This document shows, piece after piece, positions 1 to 11,417 of a stretch of 64,000 nucleotides of DNA. Origin of the DNA: Albula goreensis. Taxonomy: Eukaryota; Chordata; Actinopteri; Albuliformes; Albulidae. Each line of letters starts with the position of its first letter. The first letter of the stretch is position 1. The translations under genes were made by a program, and so were the position numbers. The stretch covers positions 34,422,712-34,486,711 of the forward strand of contig CM040746.1 of NCBI GenBank assembly GCA_022829145.1, in the 5' to 3' direction. The notes below the pieces were generated by a model. The model was not told the origin of the DNA. It was given only the letters and a program-made list of their open reading frames with translations, and searched no databases.

Positions 1-3000
1 GGAGAACATTTAAGAATCACTCCGGTCCGGACAGCGACACTAAAAACACAGCAGTTGGAATAAATGCACTTTCCCCTCCTCTGAGATTGTGAGACATTAG
101 CACAGCGGCAGGGATCCGATCCTCTAATGCAATGCGGTCTGGAGGGCAGACCTGAGGGGGGGGGGGGCAAGGTTGCCACAGCAACTGAAGAGAGGTGGCT
201 AGGTCTGGTCGCGGCTGAGTCAGCTCATGTCCGAGAGGCCTAGCGTTCAGCTAATCCCCCCTCTGTCCGGTGCGATTTCATCATCAATGTGTCGCGTCAA
301 AAAACAATGACATCACTTTGCACCTTTTGGCTAAGAACACCTCGCTCTTTCCATCTCACGCATCTTTTACAGTTTATTAGTCAATTTCAAGAATTAAGCC
401 ACAAAATATGTCATCATCAGACCTTGACTGGACAGTGGAAAAAAGGGCAAAATGCATATGTTAATCAATAACTGTACTACCATTCTAAGGCCCAAAATGT
501 GAACATACAGACGCCAACCACACTACAGAGAAAACAGAGTAAAATCTTGAACAAAACGTGGTGAACGTGTGCCAACGGCCTTGTCCTTGATAATAAGGAA
601 CCAAGGAATGGTGCTAAATACCACTGGCGCTGAAGTGACAAAATTAAAAATAACTTGACATCTGAAGTGAAGTAAAATTAATGTCTTCTTTGAATGTAGT
701 TAATCACTCTCTTGAACAGGAATTACTGCAGGAATACCTGTAAAATAGAGTAAGACTATTCAGAGCTAATCAGCCAGTGTGATTAAAATAGGTAAGTAAA
801 TTTTTAATACTTCAACGTTTTTTGTGGCAACATTGTGGTTTTTGTATGCTGAACACAGATAAACGCTTCATCTTTAAGTGATTCTGAAATCAACAGGTTT
901 ACAAGATATCGTGTCAACTCAATTCCCTCGATGGGCATTCCATTAAACACAATCCTAATAAAAAACACACAAGGCCTTTTGCATTACTATTTTATGAGAG
1001 AAAAATAGGATGGAAAGTGCTTTTGAAATCCCATGGAGCCATAAACATAAGACTTGATTAGATTGTAAATCTTTTTTCAATGGGAACATAAGCTATTTTC
1101 TGCCTTGCTTGCAGAGAGAAATGAGATTGTGTTTTCTGCGAAGGGGTCAAAGTGAAGACAAAGCCAAACAGTGCCAGCCGCTCCAGGGCTGTAACTCACC
1201 AGCCTCACCTGTACAGCTGCTTCACGAAGGTAACCCCAAAGACCCTCATGTGTATCACGCTGTTAATTGCGTTTCCGCAAGCGCACTTATGAATCTGTGC
1301 ACATGTTGGAAACATGCAGTAATCAGCTCTTCCTGTTCAGTATGCTTTTTATTCTAGAGTTTCCTGCAGTTTTTTTTTTTCAGCCTGATACTTTCCTCTG
1401 CTTTGCGCTTTGGCAAGGACCGTTGGACTTCGTTATAAAGGTCAGATCTCCCAGCGCTCTTCGCCTTCAGGGGGGGCTCATCAGCTGACCTTTCGAGAGG
1501 CTCATCATCTCTCAGGAAACTTCTTTTATTAGCTCTTTTTTATGTTTACCTTCCTTTTCTCACAATTTGGGATGTGAAACCATGGTCACACGGCGCGCTC
1601 GTCTGTCACAATTTCCGCTGTAAATTTGGGAGACACACGCACGGTCTGCTCTCCTCTCCTCAGAAACGTGATGTGAGCTTCCACTTTTTATTCACACCGC
1701 AGTCGGCACGACGTTCTCCAACAGACATGATCTGGGGGAAGATAACTTTGTTCTGGCAGACTGTGGGTGACAGTATGACCAGCAGGGGTTGCTGTAGAGC
1801 AATGGAAGCATGCACTTCCCTGCCGAATAAATCCCTCCCTCCCTGGCTAATGCACGGCCAATCACTTGTCTACCTGCAGTGCTGACATACAGGCAGATAA
1901 AGGCTTGTCTATGGTTTGATATTTGGTGCACCCAAAAGCTGTAATACTGTACAGTATAGCTGTAAGTGTAATTACTGATACAACTCCAAGCAATGGAACT
2001 CCTTTCAGTCATTTTCTCCACTCTGATCTGTCCTTTGAGTAAAAAAAACATAATTAATATTCCTCCAATATTTAGAAAGCCTCTCCCTCGGCACTGTCCA
2101 GACTTTCCCAAGCCCTAATACTCAATGTCAAACTCATACATCACTTCAGCATTTGATCTGGGTGATAAGATGAATGTTGATAGAAGAACCCAGTTTATCA
2201 GTCAGATTAATCAGACAGCAATCTGCATGCTGATCTTTTCCAGAAACTCACCCTAACACATCATGTGCTTGGAGACCAGTCAGCGCTGAGCGTGGGTGTA
2301 CCTCTTTCAAATATAAATCCCCATAATCTTCCAGAAATACATTTTATATTCTGCATCTGTAATGCACCTCTACCGCTGTCACCCTATCCTCATACTCAAG
2401 TGGACTGAAGGCAATTTTACTGGTATTCTCTTTTACGTTTCTTCCTCTTCTCAACTTTCTTCCCAGCTGCATTGAGGTATGAAGTCAGCCCCACCCCAAA
2501 CCTCCCCCACAGACTCTCGGGAGGGCACAGCTGCACACTCCTCTGGTTCAGTGACTCTTGGGGGGACTAGCCTTAGCAGTTTTCCACACTGCAGGTGTGG
2601 CTCCATTCATACACTGCCTATGCAGTCAGATGGACACAAAGTCAGCATATATTCAGTTCACAAGCAGGCAGGTACCCTAGCTGGCCAGAGGAGGTCGCTA
2701 GAGAGCAATGAAACCGAAATGTTTAACTGTTTTCCAAAGGAGGGCTGAGACAATTGGAATTCCGGACACTGTAGGTAAGAGGCATGAACAGCGTGGCTGG
2801 GACTGGAGGTCTAAACTGTGGAATGCAGAGCCAGACCATGAACGTACGCTTTTGGTCATTCTTTTCTCTCAGGGCTCTTAATTGTTGTCAAGCTTCACAT
2901 AGTTCAAAGGAGTTCCAAGGACTGTCTTGATGCAATCACTCAACAAAAATTCATGTGCACCTCTATTCTGGCTGCTTCAGGGAGACACTTAATTTAAATT

Positions 3001-4145
3001 TATGTACGCTTTCATTAATACAGTAACACTTTGTCAATATCACAGGCCACAATAGTTACTATTCTGATAGCAAACATCCTTTTCATATTTCAGATGGTAT
3101 TAGTACATTCACTGCATAGCTGCTTTGCTAGCCAGCAGAAAAACAAGCTTAACTGCATGAACAAGAGGCTGACTGGCAAGTTTGTGTTTCCTGGTTCTGT
3201 TCTGCATGTATGTTTTTATGTCAACTTTGAAAAAAAAAGGAAAAAAAAAAACACACACAATTGTCATTACCTTGTTAACTACTGTAAAACTTTGACAGAG
3301 GAACGTATCTATGTAATGATCTCAAAAAGAGCTAAAAACCCTTTCATCATCCATAGCTGTTAGTTGCTTAGACACAGATAAAAAAAAAGTCTGTTTATTG
3401 CTATATTTATACCTGCCAACTTTGTACACTATCTGTTTATCTTTAGAGTATTCTAGGACAAATTCTTTTGTTGCTATATTTGTCCCTGACATCTTTGAGC
3501 ATAATCTGTTTATCTTAGATCTCACAATATTCTAGGACAAATTCACAAGAGCACAAATAACGAATGATCTTGCGTGACTCAAATCATCACTGTCACCCTG
3601 TCATTTTTCCCTGTAGCACATGAAAGCACATTGAGTGACCCACACTGGTTATGTAAGGCAATCCATATCATTACCATTCACAGGTTCCTCCATCTCACTC
3701 CGAATGAATAATATACTGAACTCTGTACTGATAAAACAAACCTGATGTCAAATTGAGTAAGCAAAAAGAGAGAAATTCAACTAGTTCTGTGCTCACCTGT
3801 TTTCCCCCATGTGTATTCGTGTCAATTGAGTTATTCTTTTCTGTATGCCATTATTTCCCCAACTCTGCTTGGTTGGTTTTTATAGGGTCAAGGAAGGTTT
3901 TTTCAATTTTACACCAAATTTTCTGAACCACATTTTTTCGGCTTCATACATTTTTTTTTCATTATTTCCCACTGAATAATGTCCACGGCAAAGTGTCATG
4001 TGACAACCAGTTTGTAGACAACACTATGCAAAACCGAAGATCAAGAGTTACTGCTAGGATGACTTAATCAATAACTTAATCGATCAATTAAAAACAGACA
4101 TACCGACCAATTAACCGACCGACTTGGAGGAGACGGGATACTCAC
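1..4145 (-). other. Mid2 intron after coding exon 6 (partial)
   Basis: This is non-coding sequence between the donor at 4145 and the window edge. I searched by eye on the minus strand for the next FN3 exon (the conserved WMIVPNIKQNHY block) and did not find it. Contents are AT-rich single-copy-looking DNA, a poly-C/G stretch near 158-168, A-runs near 3227-3251, and one diverged tandem duplication at 3398-3545. Small open frames here have no recognisable protein. Confidence 0.7.
3398..3545. repeat. Diverged tandem duplication, about 73-79 bp unit, two copies
   Basis: The blocks TTGCTATATTT (3398 and 3471), CTGTTTATCTT and ATTCTAGGACAAATTC recur in the same order in two adjacent copies. The copies differ by small indels and substitutions, so the duplication is old. 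No coding potential is seen. Confidence 0.7.
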
Positions 4146-4289
4146 TGATGAAGTTGGCCTGGCCGGTGTATATGGTGTACTGTAGCTCATAAGAGGTGAC
4201 ACTGAACTCGTCCTCCGAAGTCCAGTGGACTGTGATGGTGTCATGGGAGGCTGTGCATAGCTCTTCCCGTATAGAGGGTGGGTTTGGAG
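4146..4289 (-). CDS. mid2: Mid2 coding exon 6: start of fibronectin type III domain (residues 399-446 plus 1 nt)
   Basis: This 144-bp exon starts by completing an alanine codon and reads [20 protein letters not shown], then [18 protein letters not shown] and IYTGQANFI, ending one base into the next codon. This is the first half of the FN3 domain. The acceptor is TTGGCACACAG and the donor [23 protein letters not shown] and TGQANFI are MID2-like. This is the last exon in view; the next one (162 bp in human MID genes as I remember) must lie to the left of position 1. The longer open frame covering this exon is in the wrong register. Confidence 0.95.
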
Positions 4290-4622
4290 CTGTGTGCCAA
4301 CGGAGAGACAGAGGGAGAGATTAGTCATGCGCTGGTAGAAAGGACTGGAAAGAAGGATGGGTTTTTTCTCCCCCCCCCACACCAAACAGTATGCACAAGT
4401 AATACACTTTTATCTGATTAACATTTTTTGCTTGTAAAACAAATGGCGTGTCAACAGGTAAACAAATTTTCCCTACATACGGTGGAAATGCCAGGCTTGG
4501 TCTAGATGAATCATTGTGTTATTTTGTTATCCGTGCCGTAATATTTCACCTTTATTTATGTCTCCGGTAAGGCGGCTGTATGCGGTGGGCGCGTAATTAG
4601 GAGAGCACGGCATCTCCCTCAC
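4290..4622 (-). other. Mid2 intron 5 (333 bp)
   Basis: This short intron lies between the COS and FN3 exons. It contains a C-run (about 4370-4378, read as G-run in the transcript) and otherwise plain AT-rich sequence. Both splice sites are canonical. Confidence 0.9.
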
Positions 4623-4750
4623 CTGTAAGGTAGTCCAGCCCCTCCAGGATTTTCTTCTCACGGGAAAAATCCAAGGCGAAGGTGTCGAAGGCCTCGTTCA
4701 GGTTTACGTCCGGGATCAAGACCTGCGAGGATGCCGTGGCCATGGCAACC
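4623..4750 (-). CDS. mid2: Mid2 coding exon 5: COS box (residues 356-398 plus 1 nt)
   Basis: This 128-bp exon completes the split arginine and reads [20 protein letters not shown] followed by [22 protein letters not shown], ending one base into the next codon. These residues are the COS-box helical segment that is nearly invariant in MID1 and MID2 and is required for microtubule binding in that family. The acceptor is CCTTGCCCAG and the donor GTGAGGGAGA. The flanking introns are short (649 and 333 bp), so exons 4 to 6 form a compact cluster. Confidence 0.95.
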
Positions 4751-5263
4751 CTGGGCAAGGCAAAAGAGGGAGGAGCAGCGATATGCTTCAGTGGGAGGGG
4801 CCTCCTTGAATCCAACATTCCACAGATGCATTCCCCTGACCCCCCCCAACCCCACCCTGGCCCCAGTTGACCACGCCCCCATTATCCAGGTGGGTCAAAT
4901 GAAAGATCAGTTCCCTTGTGCAGTTATGGCCTATGGAGTCAAAGTGGGTGTGGAATGCGAAGCACCATGCAGCCAAACAGATGCAGGGGCTGGGCAGGTG
5001 GTCAGATGTTGTAGGGAGGCAGTTTTCGTGGGAATATGCCCCAGACACCGTCCCTAACACCCCTACTATTTAAAAAATGCCATGAGAACCAACGACCACA
5101 GTGAGTCAGGACCTTGGTTCACGATCTCTTCCAAAGGGCATGGCAACACATGCGTAACTCATAAATATGGGCTTGGTTTTTGTGTCCCCATTTAAGAGAG
5201 GAAAAAAGATTCTGTTACTCTACACCCAGCCCACAGCAGAGCAGTGAGGGAGAGAGCTAGAGG

Positions 5264-5294
<31 letters not shown>

Positions 5295-5399
5295 AAAAAA
5301 ACGCCTACGTAACTCCCGCCAAAATATCTTTCCTTGATCCTCCACACAGACTGTTCCAAGAGCACTCCCTGCTTTCGCACCCCCCCACTCCCTGCTCAC
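4751..5399 (-). other. Mid2 intron 4 (649 bp)
   Basis: This intron lies between the coiled-coil and COS exons. Its only distinctive part is a run of about 30 A on the plus strand at 5264-5293, so the pre-mRNA carries a U-run about 100 nt after the donor. The rest is GC-rich sequence without repeats that I recognise. Confidence 0.9.
5264..5293. repeat. Poly-A tract (about 30 A)
   Basis: An uninterrupted A-run inside intron 4. Similar A- or T-runs sit at 29719-29749, 31055-31079, 51453-51474, 59352-59376 and 62812-62834. No retrotransposon body was recognised next to this one. Confidence 0.95.
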
Positions 5400-5548
5400 C
5401 TCTCGGCCACGTTCCTGGCGGTCTGCAGGAAGCGCGCGTGGTCGTTCTCCTTCAGGCTGTGCTCCGCCTGCGTGATCAGGGCACTGGACCGCTCCAGGCA
5501 CTGGCGACAGTTGGCGATCTGCTGGGCCAGCTTCCTCAGCTTCATCAC
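5400..5548 (-). CDS. mid2: Mid2 coding exon 4: end of coiled coil into COS region (residues 307-355 plus 2 nt)
   Basis: This 149-bp exon begins in phase 0 and ends with two bases of a split arginine codon (AG|G). The translation starts [20 protein letters not shown] and continues through [20 protein letters not shown] to RNVAE. The acceptor reads TCCCTCCGTCAG and the donor GTGAGCAGGG. It forms the last helix of the coiled coil and leads into the COS box, which targets MID proteins to microtubules. A long frame in another register covers the same bases but is only a shadow. Confidence 0.95.
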
Positions 5549-6526
5549 CTGACGGAGGGAGGAAGGAGCGTTTCAGAAAGGGGCATCTGGTGCACCCCAA
5601 GACTCTTCACACACTATTAACACTCTTTACAAACCCTCCCCCCACCCCACACCTGCAAAACGCAAAACACTGGCCAATGAAATGGTCCAAAGGCATTCTT
5701 TGTTTTCTGCAAGGACATAACCTTATGACTCAGAATTCTGTTACCCAACCTTTTTTAAACTTGCGGAGATGAAAGAAATTGAAACTTTAAAAAAAAAAAA
5801 GTATCAATCTGTTGCGACTGAAAGCACTACAATGTTATTTTCACCATGTTTTTTCCTAGACAAAACACAAAACACCACAAAAAATATCACATTGTTCTAT
5901 TAAAGCTCTGAGACACCCTATTGTATTTGCCTTTGTAAAAACACCAGAAAAACAACGGTCGGGGGTGTGTGCTTGCGTCTTTCCAAAAGAATGTGGTTGG
6001 CCTTGACCTCCTGATGTGACCTCTGACCTTTTGGCAGACCAACAGGAAGAAAACGCGCACTGACAGTATGACTGTTAAGTAACAAATCGCCAGGGGAGGA
6101 AACGAATGCATGTTTTACTCTCTTAAGAAGTCTCCATAATTTATTCATCTCAATTCCAATCGCCAGCGTGACAACAGAAATTAAACTAACGATCAGCACC
6201 TTCCCCGAAGGAGGAAGTTCGCAGGGGCTAGTTTAGAAGATCATTAGAGGGAAGTGATTTGAGGAATTTCATTTCCCCCTAGAGGTACAGTCATTTCACT
6301 GACTGATATTAAGTGTCCGAGAGGGCTATGATCTTGCTGATTAATACTATACTTGTAAGATGAATCAATTAACCAGAGAAAGGGAGAGACTAGGACTACA
6401 GCGCACATTTGTCTCCCTACTTCAAAAGGAGTTTGCGGGCCTGTTCAACTCCCCACAGAATGCTGCATGAGCCCAAAACTAATTTTGAATTGTCAAAAAT
6501 GTATTTCAAATTATATAACTGTCGAA

Positions 6527-6551
6527 AACAACAACAACAACAACAACAACA
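6527..6551. repeat. CAA trinucleotide microsatellite
   Basis: About eight tandem CAA units followed by A-rich sequence within intron 3. One frame gives a short glutamine run, but it is not part of a gene. Confidence 0.9.
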
Positions 6552-8766
6552 AAACAACCAAAAAAAAAAGCAGCTGAAAACACGTTCATGGCTGAAGGAA
6601 CTATGCTTTGAAAGGACGGGTCAAACATACAGTAAACGAAAATGCTATTTTTGCAGGCTGACCAGATAACGCATCTGTGTACTTAACAAATACGACAGCA
6701 GGTCAAGTGAACTATCTATTTACAATCACACCTTGAACTCTAACAAAGAGCACCAGCTATGCTCCAAAGGGCAGCGCTAAATGCTGAGATTCCTCAAATG
6801 TCTTTCACCGAAAACAGTACAGGTGCTAGATTTCGTACACCTTCACCACAGACAGTGGTGTGACCTTCAGAATTCCAAACCCTCCAGGCAGTTATTGAAA
6901 ACCGTGCCAACAATAACAAACACAGCAGAGACATGTCTCCGAATGCGCTGTGGGGATGGGCCTTCCTGTCAGCTAAGGCCCCCCCAACCACCACCACCAC
7001 CACCAACCGTTTCGGTACTGATGGCAAATGCCGTTTAAATTGGCGCTTCCCTAAGTTACCTTTGTGTGAATTCACCCCCGTCCTCGCACAAACTCCGGGC
7101 CCGCTCGCAGGTGCAAATCTCATTTTTCACTGAATAGAAATTGGTTCATTAATTTTGAAAAGGACACGTACCTAGCTACAGATAAAATAATTCTACATTA
7201 CACTACAGACAAGGCGGGGAAATGTGATACAGTGGTCCTGGGAGCCCAACTGAAGAGAATGGAAGGACAACAGGGTAATGACTCCCGTGTAAAATCTCAT
7301 TCTGTGTGGAATGATGGGTCAAACTCCTATGACGCAGTTTTCTGATGCAGCTAAACTGTGATCCAGTTAACTACAATGGAGAGCTGTACGTGACTGTAAA
7401 ACCAACCAACAACACTGACATCCACATAGGAGTAGAATGTCTGCAGTCTGACTGAAACCCAGCAGTGTTTCTATTTTTTTCCCCCCCAAATCCATAATAT
7501 CTTGTGATGGGATTTCACTAGACAACGGATGGTGGTTTTAAACTTTTTTTTTTTCCTCTTCTGGTCTGAAACGCACGATCAGGCTGGGAAAATCCCTCAG
7601 ATTACTCTGTTTACGTTTTCACATGACATAAGCCACGTTAATGCTGACAGTTTATACTTTTTTAATGCAGTTGTTTTGCATGGGTTGAAATGTTTGTAAG
7701 CTGAGGTCTTGCTCATCCTGTAATCTATAGGAGTTTAAGCTGATGTGCAAGTCAACCTCACAAGAAGATGTTAATGGAGGAAGGGTGGATTAATGAGTAC
7801 ACAGGAATATTTCTGTCTCTGATATCCAGCTTACATTATACCCAGTGAGACAGAAGGGCAGTGCCTAGCATAGCAACCACCATGAAGAGTTTACAGCGGG
7901 CTATGGCAGAGAAATTCTCCACTTAAACCTACTAAATAGTAATTTTATGGTAAACCGTACAACTAACAACACAGTTATCGAGAAAGATTAACATTTTGGT
8001 TGACTCTAAAATAGTTACATTTCCTACAAGCAACTATTTTTAAAAGTCAAAGAAAGAAAGTCAGTCTGTACCCTTACTTGCTAAAGCTGTATCTTGGTTG
8101 AATGACCCATAAAGTCTGGGCATTTATTCTGTGTTGAAAACCTCTACTTACGCTACATTTAGCCCATATACCCTCAAATCCATCTGCTTTGTGAAGCACG
8201 GCCTCTCTTTTCCACCTCCTGCGGCACTTTATATTGTGCTAAAGGTTATGTAATGACAACTACCCTTCACTGTGACTGATTGCTTGGCGTCCCCTCTGCT
8301 CTTAACACCACTACGCGCTTTTGCAAGTCACTCCGGACAAGGGAGCCCGCTAAACGCCTCGATGTAGACGTAGATGAAAAGGAACCCCTGGGTAAAAGTG
8401 TTGCGGTTGCTCAGCCAAAGCGGACGGGAACTGACTGTTACGGAGGCAGTTGTCTTATGAAGGTTATGAAGAGACGCGGAGGAGCTGGACGCTTTGGGGA
8501 GCCCCCGCACAGGCCCTCTCATTCTGCGCGCTTGTTTGTCATTGTCTAATTTCCTCCGCTCGTAAACGCGTCGGAGAGTAGGCGTAATTTACAGCGAAGG
8601 TGAATCGCCTGGCCGAGAAGCGGGACGGGGACGTGACCCAGAACCCCCCGCTGAGGACACCGCTACCCGCAGAGCGTCAGGTAAAGAGTTCCTGAGCTAG
8701 GCGCCCCAGAATAGCACAGAGCTCAGTGAGCAGCACAGTGAAGCACATGGGCAGAGAGAAGCTGGA

Positions 8767-8990
8767 GAGATACCTTACATTTGCATTACATTACAGTCAT
8801 TTAGCTGATGCTTTTTTATCCAAAGCGACTTACAGTTAATTATGCTAACAAAGGGCCAATCCCCCAAGGGAGCACTGTGGGGTTAAGGGCCTTGCTCAAG
8901 GGCCCAACAGCAGCGGTGTTCTTGCTGTGTCTAGATTAGGGTTTGAACCATCAAGTCATGTACCTTAGCCACTATACTACAGCCTTATCT
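8767..8990 (-). mobile_element. tRNA-derived SINE with LINE-type tail
   Basis: On the minus strand a polymerase III promoter is visible: an A-box-like TAGTATAGTGGCTAAGG (complement of 8963-8979) and a B-box-like GGTTCAAACC (complement of 8940-8949), 13 bases apart. The body passes through GGGCCCTTGAGCAAGGCCC and ends with the tail GTAAGTCGCTTTGGATAAAA, then ATTACATT-type simple repeats. This tail is a widespread fish SINE/LINE end and is seen again at 56321-56366 on the plus strand. The head-to-tail order identifies it as a SINE inserted antisense to the plus strand. No clear target-site duplication was resolved. Its family name is not assigned. Confidence 0.8.
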
Positions 8991-9510
8991 TAGCCTGGGA
9001 AGATAACTTAGCCTGGATCCTACAGCGGCACAGAGGACAAAGTGTGATCCAGTCAACAAGCTTGACTAAAAGTGGTAGCAAAGTTTCTAATTTAGCACTA
9101 AAGAACCTGTTTAGTGTTTCATTAGGCCTTGAAGTAGACTACCTTCCAGTGAGGTGAGGTGGGGGTATAGCTTTGGAGTGCAGTGGCCACCAACTGTAGG
9201 TCACCACTGATTTCACTGCTTTAATAAGGAATTACTCAGCGTGGCTGTAATTCCTGTTTGTTTTTTTTAAGTGTTAGCATTATTGGGTAAATGTTTGGGC
9301 GTGTGTGTTCTTTCTGTGTGGTTATGTGTTGCAGGTGTGAGAGATTTAAGTGTTTTATCACATGCGATGTGCAGCGCAATGTTTATTTGTGGTCATGCCT
9401 TGTCTTGTTGTGATCATCTTATTGTTATGACAGGATCACTTCTGTTTTTGTCATGTCTCAAAAAAAAAAAGGAACGCAGAGGATTGGTATACAGTGGAAG
9501 GGGTGTGGCA

Positions 9511-9700
9511 TTGGGATAGCACAGTGGGTGTAGCACTAGAATAGCGCAGTGGCTAATGTCAAGAAAGCGTAGCAAGGGAGCAGCACAGAGGCTAATGTAG
9601 AGTGGGTGTAGAATTATATTAGCGCAGTGGCTAATGTGGAGTGGGTGTAGCATTAGAGTAGCAGAATGACTAATGATGAGCAAGCACAGCACTTATTAGC
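9511..9700. repeat. Diverged 39-bp minisatellite, about 4-5 copies
   Basis: The block CTAATGT/CTAATGA recurs exactly 39 bp apart at 9553, 9592, 9631 and 9670, with shared AGTGGGTGTAG and TAGCGCAGTGG segments. A partial unit precedes them. Because 39 is a multiple of 3, the minus strand shows a 13-residue repeating open frame (ISHCA... type), which is a by-product rather than a gene. Confidence 0.8.
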
Positions 9701-9840
9701 CGGGAGGCTTATGGAGATGCAGCTCTCGCATGTTTGCTTGTACTGACAGAGATTAAAGAAGGGAGGGACCGCATGCCTGCGTCCCCATGTACAGAGGGAA
9801 GCGCGTGTGAAGTCATGTTATGTGGATGGGAACTGATCAA

Positions 9841-9976
9841 CAGCTGTTCCATCAGCCAATAGGAAACAGCTGTTCCATCAGCCAATAGGAAACAGCTGTT
9901 CCATCAGCCAATAGGAAACAGCTGTGACCCAGGCCAATAGGAACCAGCTGTTTTACCGTCCAATAGGAAACCGCTG
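9841..9976. repeat. 26-bp tandem array carrying E-box and CCAAT motifs
   Basis: CAGCTG occurs at 9841, 9867, 9893, 9919 and 9945, with a decayed CCGCTG at 9971. CCAAT occurs at 9856, 9882, 9908, 9934 and 9960. The period is exactly 26 bp throughout. The first three units are almost identical and the later ones diverged outside the two motifs. It lies in intron 3. A regulatory role is only a hypothesis. Confidence 0.9.
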
Positions 9977-11190
9977 GTCCTCGGAAGGCAATCTTACACT
10001 TCAGCACCTAATAAACCATGCGCGGTAGTTTAAACACAGTCTGACAGTTCTCAAAAATTCTCAAGACACTCTTGCCTTATTGCCTGAGTGCAGCGCTTGC
10101 TGTAGCAGGTATCACGTTGCCAAGGATGTGGCAGCTTCAGCAGTCATCACATCCTTAGAAACCGATGCACCTAAATGTGATAACTTGTCACATCCCTCCT
10201 TCAGCAATTCTGCCTGACTGTATACCCCTCTCTTATCTTACGTTTGATTCCCTGGTTTTTATTTTGGTCTTCTTCCTAGACCCATCTTCACGGAGTACAC
10301 GTGACTGGCTGTAAAATATCTTGCACATCCTGAATGTGGGTAGGTTTACCACTCTGACCTGGGCTGCTCTCACCTGTGTAACAGCAAAGAGGTGTAAGAC
10401 TGGCACACGAGGCTACCCTCTGACAGACTACAAATGACAACCTGTGACCGCTGACAAATTTACACTTTAGCACCTTATAGACCACGCGAACCTGGAGACC
10501 CCTAACATAATGACGCTCTGCAGAGAGAGAAGTGCTATTGATCTGCTGGTCTTTTCTCACTGTTCAAGTTCAGTTCAGTTCAGTTAAGTTCAACAGTTAC
10601 TTAAAAAAAAAAAAAAACTGTCTACTGTACACTTTGTGGCAGCTCTTGAAAGGAATGCTCAAAAGCTCTTAAAATTCTCCCCCTAATACCTACACACACC
10701 AAATCCCCCGGGAAAACAAAACTGTCGCTTAACGTCAGGTATCGCATCAGCTACCCTTCCCTGTTCCTGATGCTGCAGCATGAATGTGATGACAGCTTCT
10801 GACAGCGTCCCACCTCCATCTGTCGCAGCCCAAATGACAGATTTTGAGCGCGCGCAGTTTTGACTGCCATCAGGAATGGGCACAATAGAATCTGACAGGT
10901 TGCTCCTGCTGAGTTTTACATTGGGGATTGGGAAGTGTGCGCCACGCCATACAAGTGACCCTTCCTTCTTCATGATGCTTCAGTTCACCCGCACATGCAT
11001 AATCTTACAGGGAACCTGGGGCTACCCTCTGGAAGAATAACACCGAAACCATTACTTCACAACTACAACCTGGCGCTGAAATGCATTCAGTGTCTTTTGA
11101 GAAAAAGATAATATATTTTCAAATTGAATCCCAGGAAAACCTGTTTTGCTGACTGTACACAGTCCACACCCAACCACTTGGCCTTTAAAA

Positions 11191-11345
11191 GTCAGGGCCA
11201 TACTCATAAAGTATCTCAGAGTAGGAGTTCTGATTTCAGATCAGGTTTTCATTGGCCATATAGTAACAAAATGCATTATGAGCTAAAATGTGTAACTGAT
11301 CCTAGATCAGCCAAGATCAGCTTAGACTCAGTTCCAGGGCTAAAC
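11191..11345. mobile_element. Foldback (MITE-like) repeat, copy 1
   Basis: The left end GTCAGGGCCATACTCATAAA continues into a CTCAGAGTAGGAG/GATCAG arm; the right part CTGATCCTAGATCAG is its rough inverse. The same layout occurs at 57585-57737, starting with GTCAGGGCCA as well. This type, reading about CTCAGAGTAGGAGTGCTGATC, is a common dispersed repeat in fish genomes (from memory). It is non-autonomous and has no coding capacity. It ends about 70 bp before Mid2 coding exon 3. Confidence 0.65.
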
Positions 11346-11417
11346 AACTCCTGAAACCCATGGTGACCTTTCTCTTCCACCCCTATGGAGACTGGGGACA
11401 AAGGGAACCAGTCCTAC

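Larger units (their letters stand above)
5549..11417 (-). other. Mid2 intron 3 (5.9 kb)
   Basis: This is mostly unique, AT-rich sequence. It holds a CAA microsatellite (6527-6551), a minus-strand SINE (8767-8990), a 39-bp diverged minisatellite (about 9511-9700), a 26-bp E-box/CCAAT array (9841-9976), a short GTTCA repeat (about 10566-10590) and a foldback repeat (11191-11345). A GC-rich patch lies at about 8280-8640. No coding exon was recognised. Confidence 0.8.

Noticed and set aside
4068..4385. 105-codon minus-strand frame over coding exon 6
   Set aside because: Wrong register. The correct phase, set by the preceding exons, gives the conserved FN3 sequence.
5220..5600. 126-codon minus-strand frame over coding exon 4
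   Set aside because: Wrong register and runs through the poly-A tract as a phenylalanine run. The true frame gives the conserved coiled-coil sequence.
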